Assembly (NCBI GenBank): GCA_028571685.1
Contig: CM053140.1
Coordinates: forward strand, 220,553,323 to 220,617,322
DNA: 64,000 bases
Reading direction: 5' to 3'
Origin: Heterohyrax brucei
Taxonomy: Eukaryota > Chordata > Mammalia > Hyracoidea > Procaviidae
Below, piece by piece: positions 55,998 to 64,000 of the stretch. Below the pieces are notes generated by a model. That model saw only the letters and a list, made by a program, of their open reading frames with translations, did not search any database and was not told the origin of the DNA. Both the position numbers and the translations under genes were made by a program. Position 1 is the first letter of the stretch. Every line of letters begins with the position of its first letter.

Positions 55998-57961
55998 GGT
56001 GCAGGCAAAATTGGATATCCATCTGCAAAAAATGGAAACAAGATCCATATCTCACACCTTACGCAAAAACCAACTCAAATTTGATAACAGACCTAAATAT
56101 CAAATCTAAAACGATAAAGCTCATCCAATAAAAAATAAGATCAACAATGGATGTTTTAATACACAGCACAGACAGACTTCAAAATCTGATAAACAAAGCA
56201 TGATCAACAGAAAATAGATAAATGGAAACTACTAAGAATCAAACACTTTTGCTCATCCAAAGACTTTATTGAAAGAATTAAAAGACCACCTACAGAATGG
56301 GAAAAAATATTTGGCAACTATATGTCAGACCAATGTCTGATCTCCATAATCTATAAGGTACTACAAAACATCAACAAGAAAAGAATAACCCAATTAAGTG
56401 ATGAGCAAAGGAGATGGACTGATGCTTCACCAAAAAGGACATCTAGGCAGCCAAAAGACACATGTGGAATTGCTCATGATCATTAGCTGTTAAAGAAATT
56501 CTTATCGAAACTACAAAACTCACCCCAACAAGGTTGATGCTGCAGGGGCTGTGGAAAAACTGCAACTCTCCTTCACTGCTGGTGGGATTGCAAAACGGTG
56601 TAACCTCCTTGGAAAGCAATCTGGCACTTCCTTAAAAAGCTGGAAATAGATATACCATTTGACCCACTAATCCCATCGCTTGGAATATATCCTACGGAAG
56701 CAAGGACATTCACACGAACAGATACATGCACACGAATGTTTACTGCAGCACAGTCCACAATAGCAAAAAGATAGAATCAACCCAGATGGCCAATAACAGA
56801 TGAATGGATAAATAAACTATGGTATATACACCCAATAGAACAGTATGCAATGATAAAGAACAATGATGATGTTAGGGATGATCTCATAACTTGGTTTCAA
56901 TTGGAAGACATTATGTTGAGTGAAATTAGTCAGTAGCACAAGGAAAAATATTGTATGAGATCCCTATGATATGGACTTAAAAACAGACTCACGTACAGAA
57001 GAAAAGACTCTTTGATGGTTGCAAGGGAGGGGAAGGAGGGAGAGGGCTGGTTATAGATTGGATAGTTCATAGAAATCTCGTTCGGTGAAATCAGTGACAT
57101 CACACAGTGGAAAGAAGATCAATTTAACTGGACTTCAACATAACCTGAATACTCTTCCAGACTTAACTCGATATTGCAAGGACAGAGTAGCAGGGGCGAG
57201 GGTCTGCGGACCATGCTCTCAGCGGACATCGAGGCCAACTGGCATAACTAGTGTATTGCTAAGAGTTTTCTGCATCCCATACTGGTGAGTGGTGTCTGGG
57301 GTCTTAAAAGCTAGCAAGTTGCCATCTAAGGTACACCAAATGGTCCCAACTCAGCAGGAACAGATGATCACCAAGGACCAAAATGACATGGGGGAAAGAG
57401 AACCCAGAAGACAGAAAGACCCATGTGAATGGGTGACTACATCAACATGAGACCAGAAGAATCAGATGGTGCCTGGCCACTACAAGTGACAGTCATGATG
57501 GAGTTCACAAAGTTGAGTCTCACTGGCAACAAGAGAATAAAAGGAGTGCACCCTTGCCAAAGCCAGAACTCCACTAAAAGGCTACAACTGATGGTCCGAA
57601 GGCCTCGGGGCTCCCCTGGAAGAATGGCCTCTAGTCCTGATGCTGCCCCTGTCCATAAATCATTACTGAGGTCAACTCCTCAGACAGGAATAGATTGGAT
57701 TCACAGACACGAAGTCACCATATCGTGTGTGCACTTGTTCTATGCATCTACAGGATATTGTCCCACTGGCCTCTTACTAGAGGGGAGTGGAGAAGAAGGG
57801 AGAGGAGACTGTTAAGAGGATATGACATGCATGGAACAGAAAGGAGGAGTGTGCTGTCACCGGGCAAGGAGAGCACTAGGAGCTGCACATAGGCGGGCAT
57901 GTAAATGTAAACTGGACTGTACACTTTCATTCAATCACAATAAATAATATATGTATATAAT
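55998..57961 (+). mobile_element. L1 LINE, 5'-truncated, inserted in the RTE
   Basis: It starts in late ORF2 (GGTGCAGGCAAAATTGGATA) and runs through the C-terminal part and 3' UTR to an A/T-rich end near 57960. The same sequence occurs in the full-length L1 from about 50146 on. Flanks AAACAGACTGTACCT (55983-55997) and AAATGGACTGTACCT (57962-57976) form a 15-base target duplication with two mismatches. The G-rich 3' UTR tract lies at 57022-57050. Confidence 0.9.
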
Positions 57962-58473
57962 AAATGGACTGTACCTCAAGATAAAGAAAACAAAAATTCT
58001 CACAACCAGACCAATAAGCAACATCATGATAAAGGAAAAACACTGAAGTTGTCAAGAACTTCATTTTACCTGGATCCACAATCAGTGCCCACGGAAGCAG
58101 TAAGACGACGTACTGCATTAGGCATCCCTGCTGCAAACTGCCTCTTAAGGAAGATGAAAGGCAAAGGTGTTACTTTGAGGACTAAGGTATGCCCGACCCA
58201 AGCCATGATATCTTCAATCACTGAAAGCTGTGCGATGAATACAGACTGGAGAACTGCTAAACTCTGAATTACGGTGCTGGCAAAAAATACTGAATGTACC
58301 ATGCACTATCAAAAGGAGAAATCTGTCTTGGAAGAAGTACAACTAGAGTGTTTCTCTGAAGCAAGGATGACAAGACTTACGTGCTAAGGACATGTTATCA
58401 GAAGGAAGCGGTCCCTAGAGAAAGACACCATGCTTGGTAAAGTGTAGGGTTAGTGAAAAAGAGGGAGACCCTT

Positions 58474-59164
58474 CTATTGTAACGGAATGCTTTTGTGTAG
58501 CCTTTCTTGTCATGGCCTTGTAACCCTATGATAGGGCAATCGTGATCCACCAGAGGGACTGGTCAGTTTTGCTACCTCGCTGGGCTGGAAATCAGCCACC
58601 CTAGAGGTGTGGAAAAAAAAGAATCCCACTATTGCTAGGCAAGTACGATCCCTGTGCTGACAAGCTTCTGGAAGCAGAAGACTGGGAAAGAGAGTCACAT
58701 CGGTGAGAAGCGGTGGCAGGAAAGACCCTCAGAGAGTCAGCAGGAGAGACGAGGCAGCAGGAGACGGTGTAGAGAAAAATCTGAGTGCCTTTGAGTAGAC
58801 GCAGAGGGTTAGGGAGAGGCATGCCTGCCTCCAAGATCAGCTGGGAAAAGACTGTCCTGCTGGAAGAACTGTATCCTCAGGATCTTCCTGCATCTGAATT
58901 GTAACCTGTTACTCCCTAATAATCCCCAGGATTGTGATTCCAGTTAGTGAGTTTTGTGTGGCTGTTACAATGAGTTATCAAACCCAACAGAAAAGTAGAG
59001 AGTACTGTAGGAGGGACAGCTGGTGTCAGAGTTGGTACAGCTGGTGTGGAGACAAGGCATGCTCATGCTCATGAAAATCAGCCTTGGGCTGTTGGTCTTA
59101 ATTATTGTTTTCCCCTGTGAAGTCAGAAGATGTTAGACACTGCCCCTGTGCGGTTTTTATACTC
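58474..59164. mobile_element. Unclassified 0.7 kb insertion in the RTE 3' end
   Basis: RTE text stops at GGGAGACCCTT and resumes at CTCAAGGAGATGGAG, with about 690 bases between that are not RTE. The insert has a TGTAACGG start-like block and GC-moderate non-coding content with no retroviral genes, so a solo LTR is the likeliest kind. Ends are uncertain; ACCCT and ACTCT could be a 5-base duplication. Confidence 0.5.
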
Positions 59165-59320
59165 TCAAGGAGATGGAGTGACCCAGTGCCTCAATAATAA
59201 TAGCCTCAAACACAGCAATGATTGTGAGGATAGCATACGACTGGGCAGTGTCCCGTTCTGTTGTACACAGGGTCACTATGAGTGGGAACTGACTCAATGG
59301 CATCCAAGAAGAACAATGAT

Positions 59321-60055
59321 ATCGTTGCATCTTTTTGGGGATGAAAAAGTCTGTATCAGTTAGTTTCAGAAAATATAGCTAGATACTACATCTCTTACAG
59401 TAGTCCCAACATCCTACCCTTTCAACTCCCGATGCACTGTAAAGCTAAGAGGGTTTTCTTCTAGAGTGGGTACATAAACACAAAACTTTTCTCCTCACTG
59501 AGACAATTCAATGAGTTAAGATTTTCTTTTTGTTATATCATTACATTAGGAACCCTCCAGAATGCCATCCCTACCCTTCCTCTGCGAATGTATGATAACC
59601 CTAAACACATATATTTATACAACATAACCTGTAAGAAGCAGAACACGGCAGATGGTTCTACTTGCACTGCAGGTTGACTATCTTGCATTTCTGGGTATTC
59701 CAAGTTTTCCCCTTATATCACTTTAGTGGAAATTATTTGCATTTTTTTACCCTGACAGGTTTCAACATTATACTCTCCAGCTTTCACAAGGTTTACTGTA
59801 TATATGTACACAGACACCTAGAGTTTGTATTTATTGTATCATCTTCCTCCATTTGTCTTAACAAACACTGACCCTGGTAAGCTAAGAAATACACCAATAA
59901 TTCCCAAATCAGTTTTCATTTATTAGCAGATTTTATAGTTCTGGTATTTCCACTAAATAGGCTTCTGTTTTGAATTATTAAAATTTGTCCTTTTTTTTTT
60001 CTGTGACTATGTATGCAGCGTTAGTGTACCTTAAGACTTCGTAGCCAAGTGCATT
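59321..60055. other. Single-copy stretch
   Basis: AT-rich, with no gene or named repeat. Confidence 0.4.
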
Positions 60056-60067
60056 TTTTAAAGTCAC

Positions 60068-60236
60068 CAAAAACAAACCCAAACCCACTGCCGCTGAGTC
60101 AGGTCTGACTCACAGTAACCCTAGAGGTGAGAAAAGAACAGCCCCATAGAGTTTCCACGGAGTGCATGGCAGATCTGAACTGCTGACGTTTGGTTAGCAG
60201 CTGTAGCACTTAAGCCACTACATCACCAGGGTTTCC
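60068..60236 (-). repeat. AfroSINE with clear target duplication
   Basis: AACCCAAACCCACTGCCGCT at the tail, AGCCCCATAGAGTTTCCACG in the body and ACTACATCACCAGGGTTTCC at the head. Flanks TTTTAAAGTCAC (60056-60067) and TTTTAAAATCAC (60237-60248) are a 12-base target duplication with one mismatch, so this is a fairly well-preserved insertion. Confidence 0.93.
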
Positions 60237-60248
60237 TTTTAAAATCAC

Positions 60249-61414
60249 AGCAAAGAAAAAAATAAATATAAACACAATTGCACTTACACACATTTCTGTG
60301 TACAAATGTGCAAATTACCTCTCTGGAAACACTCTTCCAATTTTTAACATGGTTTGCAATTCCCATGTAAAAGGGGGCCTTTTAAGTGGGGTTTCTAACG
60401 AAGCCACTATTGTAAGACTATGGAGGAAAAAAATCAGAAAGCCCCTTTGTGGCAAGGATTTGGGTGACATGGGACAATGTGAGGGATGGGAAAAAGTCTT
60501 TGTGCTTCGTCATAGGCTGCGCAGCACTATTCATATAATATGACAATGATGGTTTACATCAGAAGCCCCAGTGTAAATAATCCTCTTCACACCACTGCAA
60601 AACCAAAAGCCAGCCCCTAAAGTAAGGGTATATGTGCCAGCAGAGATATCATATCCCTGGTATGCCAGCTAGCTCTACGCAGAGGGGAAATGAAGGGAGT
60701 TGTTTCTGAGTTAGGTTTTACAATGAATGTTGCCTGGCACCAGGAGGCTACCTTGGGCCCCCAGAGCCTTCTTAAAACACTGGCCTGCTGCCAGGGGAGC
60801 TCCAACTTTGCAGGCCCAGAGAGAACCATGCTGGCAGCTTGTCAGGAGACAGGGAGTTCCATGGTGTCCTGGGGGTAATAATATTTTCCAGAACGCTCAA
60901 GCTAATAGTCCCATGATGGGTGATTCAAAGGACTGTAGGTACGTCGTTGCCTGTCCTCAGCCTCAGAACTCTCACCCATCTCTGCAAAGTGCCAAGTCAC
61001 AATCTGTTGACCTTCGTGGCAGAGTTCAGGGCCAAGGCTTTTTTTTCCACTCTGCTGCCCTGCCATGGCTGCCCTACTCAGTTCAAGCCAAGCCAGTCTC
61101 CTCGATAATGCCACATTTTGAAGTCAATGATTCAAAGACATATATACTGTACTGCGGCACTGGGCTTTTGGCACACAGAGACTATGTGACACAAAGTGCT
61201 TATTTGTATGTTTACAAAACAAAAACAGCAGCATTACGATCCATGAATGTGTTTCAAAATACATAAAATGTTAGTGGATTGAAAGTTTCACTCACTGGTT
61301 TCTCTCTAGATCACTGAATTGAAATCTGTTGTTTCTGCCTAATACAGCTGCAAAACCAGCAGTGGGCTAGGTTCTATTCTTCTGCTAACAATCCAAAGAC
61401 AGAGATGCTGTGTT
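60249..61414. other. Single-copy stretch with one longer open frame
   Basis: No repeat is recognised. A 179-codon plus-strand frame spans 60727-61266, but it has no domain, no plausible splice structure and overlapping frames on both strands. I consider it non-coding on present evidence. Confidence 0.4.
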
Positions 61415-61474
61415 CAGACTCTCAAAAGTCAGACTCTCAAAAGTCAGACTCTCAAAAGTCAGACTCTCAAAAGT
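61415..61474 (+). repeat. 15-base tandem repeat, four perfect copies
   Basis: The unit CAGACTCTCAAAAGT occurs four times without a difference, at 61415, 61430, 61445 and 61460. Identity of all copies suggests recent slippage or expansion. Confidence 0.97.
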
Positions 61475-61705
61475 CACTCTTAGCTCCTTAAATCAGAATT
61501 TCTTCATTATTTGGGTGAAGATAGGTTTTAATTCTTAGCTTTGTATTTGGTATTATAAGGAAATTTCCAGCATTCTCTAGTTACAACTCAGATTAAAAAA
61601 CAAAGACACAATAGTCTTGTTTTTTTTTTTTTTTTAAAGCAGATCCCCAGTGCCCTTGAGCTTTTAAGGTGAGGTGAATACGTAGGAGGTGCTAGAGTAG
61701 TATAT
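61475..61705. other. Single-copy spacer with a T run
   Basis: A run of about 16 T near 61620-61635 is the only notable feature. Confidence 0.45.
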
Positions 61706-61880
61706 CTCGGGGTCCGTGGGTGGTACGGGCACTTTGAACCCACCCAGAGGCATCCTGGAGGGCAAGCCTGGCAGTCAATCTTAGAAAGGTCATAGCCTTG
61801 GAAGTCACGTGAAGCAGTTCTGATCTGTAACACTCGGGGTTGTCATGAGTCAGAACTAACTTGACAGCAACTAACAACAT
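61706..61880 (+). repeat. AfroSINE variant with RTE-style tail
   Basis: GGGGTCCGTGGGTGGTACGG at the head, CCCACCCAGAGGCATCCTGG, GAAGCAGTTCTGATCTGTAA and the end AACTTGACAGCAACTAACAA. The final CTAACAAC is the RTE tail rather than the GGGTTTGG of other copies. Part of the head is deleted. Confidence 0.85.
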
Positions 61881-62723
61881 ACTATTATCTACAGCATACT
61901 TACCAGAAAAATGATGAGTATAATGTGCCCATAACTGATCTGTATTATCCTAATCAGCATCTCTCCCTCTCTCTCTCTTACACATACCTCCCTCAGTTTT
62001 AGAGCAACAAACTAAATTCAGCTACCTCACTGAAAAGTAAAGTTGCCATTTCTCTCCCTGCAACGGCTTTTCTCAGGCCCTGCAATGCAACCAACTGCGA
62101 CGAAGCTCACATCCAGGTTGATGCCAGCTTTACGTGTTGAAACAAACCAGTCACTCTTTCTCCCGCTAAGCAGTTAAATTAGAGAGTATTCAATTAATAA
62201 CAGCTGAATATTCTGTCACATTTAGGAAGATGTATGGTAAGACAAGCTAGTTGTGATGTATCTGACAGAAATGATAAAGGTTCTCCCAACACAGTCTGGC
62301 AGATTCTTGGCTGCCACTGCGGCTCTTTCTCCTGTTCTAAAACGTCAGCTGCACAGACCCAAGATCTAGCACTGGCTTCATGAAAAGAAACACACCAAAG
62401 GGAACAGGCAAGCTTTTGCCAGATCATCTAAGGGTGCCCAGGTCTTCTTTGTCCCAAGAGTGTACGCCCGTGAGCACATGAACACATGTTCTGACTGTAC
62501 ATGTGTGTTGATCCACACATGAATTCCTGTCTGCTAGTGACCTGAGCACTCAGGCCACCAGGGCAGCACACAGGGACTTGCGTCTAGAGACCCTGGGTAG
62601 GCTGACAGGCCCCAAATACCAAACCCCCTCACATGCTCAGTCTACCCTGTCAAGATGCGTGTTTCCCACGCTGGCCCTTCCAATAGCCAGGGAACATCCT
62701 TTCCTTATCTGCGACATATTAAA
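61881..62723. other. Single-copy stretch
   Basis: A short (CT)n run occurs at 61966-61979. No gene is seen. Confidence 0.4.
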
Positions 62724-62908
62724 TGAGTCTCTGGGTGGTGTAAATGGTTAACACTCCCAGCTACTAATCAAAAGGTTGGAGGTTCAAGTCCAGACAGACG
62801 TACCTCAGAAGAAAGGTCTGGTGACAGACTTTCCCCAAACTGAAAACCTATCCTTACATACAGGAGACTTTCATGAGTCAGACTCAATTCAGCAGCAACT
62901 GGTTAAAC
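62724..62908 (+). repeat. AfroSINE variant
   Basis: GAGTCTCTGGGTGGTGTAAA, AGGTTGGAGGTTCAAGTCCA, AGAAGAAAGGTCTGGTGACA and GACTCAATTCAGCAGCAAC make a complete copy. Confidence 0.88.
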
Positions 62909-63775
62909 AACATTACCCCACAACAGACACAAAATCTCTCTTCTTGGCCTTGCTAGGCTCCTGAGGCTCACAGCCTTCGGACGGTAAGGCAAAGCCCTTT
63001 CTTTGCTCAAGCTGTATTATCCTTGCTTCAGATACTAAGAACATTTATCCACACTCCTTTAGGAAACTGCTCAAGTCCAAACTGAAAAGGAAGTAAAAGA
63101 GACCACAGTAAAATTGTTAACATATGGGAATAACGTAGCAATCTACTACACAGCTCTATTGCACTCTTCTCCCAAGCTCAGCCAGCCACAGTTGCCTAGA
63201 CGAGGAGGGGGCACTGAGAAGCAGAGGGCCGAAACTACAAAAGGACTGTCTCACACACAGATGGGTTTGGCTGAACTACACTCAGGCAAGCCTATTCTTG
63301 CCAAATGTGTTTTTGAAATTCCAAGGAACTTCTTTTCTAAAACTGAAACAATATTTCACAAATTTGAGAACAAAGGTATCCGCAGCAATATAAATCCAGA
63401 GGAATAAAGAAGTTCTGTTATCAAACAGTGCAAAACAGCAACAGACCAAGAAGATCAGGGAGAATTCAGATATTCTTTTTTGTTGTTGTTGTTTACAACA
63501 CAGAAAAGTGACTGACACATTAATCTAGACTCTGGAAAAGTTATTTTTAAAAAGACTAAGAATTGATCATTTAGCTTGTGCTAATTATTTTCAAAGCTGA
63601 ATTATGCAACCTAAAAAACAAAAATATCTTAGCACCACATGTTGTATACTTTTACAAAAATTATTAAATAATTTGGAGAAACAAAAAAACCACAGACCAA
63701 CTCATGCACTTCTTTCTGACTTCCGGTTAGGAACTCTCCCAGACCAGAAGAAAAAAAAGCAGTGGTATAGCTCTT
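62909..63775. other. Single-copy stretch
   Basis: No gene or repeat is recognised. The 97-codon frame at 63114-63407 shows no motif. Confidence 0.4.
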
Positions 63776-63937
63776 CTTGGAAACTTGGAGGGTGCAGTGG
63801 TTAATAGTTCTGCTACTAATCAAAAGATAAGCAGTTCGAATCCATCAGGTACTCCTTGGAACCCCCATGGGTCAGTTCTACCCTGTCTATGGGGTTACCA
63901 TGAATCAGAATCAACTTGACAACAGCGGCTTTGGGGG
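63776..63937 (+). repeat. AfroSINE
   Basis: GGAGGGTGCAGTGGTTAATA, GCAGTTCGAATCCATCAGG (B box intact), ACTCCTTGGAACCCCCATGG and AATCAACTTGACAACAGCGG. Full length. Confidence 0.9.
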
Positions 63938-64000
63938 CATGGGTAGCTCTTTTCTTGCATTATTCATACAAAATTCTAGTCAGTTTTATAGTCCCTCAAC

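Larger units (their letters stand above)
53515..59320 (+). mobile_element. RTE-clade LINE, near full length, interrupted twice
   Basis: Three segments (53515-55982, 57977-58473, 59165-59320) read in order as one RTE of about 3.1 kb. The endonuclease part keeps ATGACTGGAATATG, where the conserved GDWN becomes DDWN (54264-54290). The RT part has FIDKAKT-like text, and YADD is readable at 55901-55912 after a one-base insertion. The end keeps ATTGTGAGGATAGC and ACTGACTCAATGGCATCC. Stops and frameshifts are frequent. Intact RTE elements encode one endonuclease/RT protein and mobilise themselves and tail-sharing SINEs. Confidence 0.85.

Overview
This is a vertebrate nuclear window, and the repeats make it mammalian and almost certainly afrotherian, most likely a paenungulate such as an elephant. 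About thirty copies of one tRNA-derived SINE (AfroSINE type, ending CGACGGCA-CTGGGTTTGG or similar) lie on both strands. They occur with RTE-clade LINEs sharing the same 3' end, L1, a tRNA-Gly-like SINE, MaLR LTRs and old MIR/L2 relics. This assignment rests on my recognition of the repeats; no search was run. I found no intact host protein gene, rRNA, functional tRNA or CRISPR array. Base composition, microsatellites and interrupted short reading frames fit intergenic or intronic DNA.

Layout. 1-900: AfroSINE, then a Gly-type SINE split by another AfroSINE. 900-9000: mostly single-copy DNA with SINEs, L2 relics, an RTE 3' end on the minus strand and a (GT)n tract. 9-20 kb: two copies of an LTR-like repeat 7 kb apart, a MaLR LTR, SINEs, and a 24-base SINE-tail micro-insertion. 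20-28 kb: an RTE piece inside an AfroSINE, a MaLR LTR split by a SINE, and a second Gly-type SINE. 28-44 kb: single-copy DNA with SINEs, MIRs, an L1 3' end that splits a MIR, a DNA-transposon-like piece, a strong hairpin, a second micro-insertion and a 180-base purine tract. 44.9-52.2 kb: a full-length but dead L1 with a visible target-site duplication and a third SINE-tail micro-insertion in its ORF2. 53.5-59.3 kb: a near-complete RTE broken by a 2 kb L1 piece and by an unclassified 0.7 kb insertion. 59.3-64 kb: SINEs, a 15-base tandem repeat and single-copy DNA.

The mobile elements work as donors and parasites of one another. RTE and L1 would supply reverse transcriptase, and the SINEs depend on them. 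The RTE 3' end and the AfroSINE 3' end are nearly the same sequence, which points to RTE (or a machinery reading that tail) as the SINE partner. Nesting gives a relative order: Gly-SINE, MIR, MaLR and RTE hosts are older than the AfroSINE, L1 and RTE insertions inside them.

The most unusual signal is three insertions of only 22 to about 34 bases, each matching the extreme 3' tail of the SINE and each flanked by an 8 to 12 base direct duplication (13249-13294, 40247-40292, 49207-49256). They look like target-primed insertions that stopped almost at once. Such copies would escape ordinary repeat masking.
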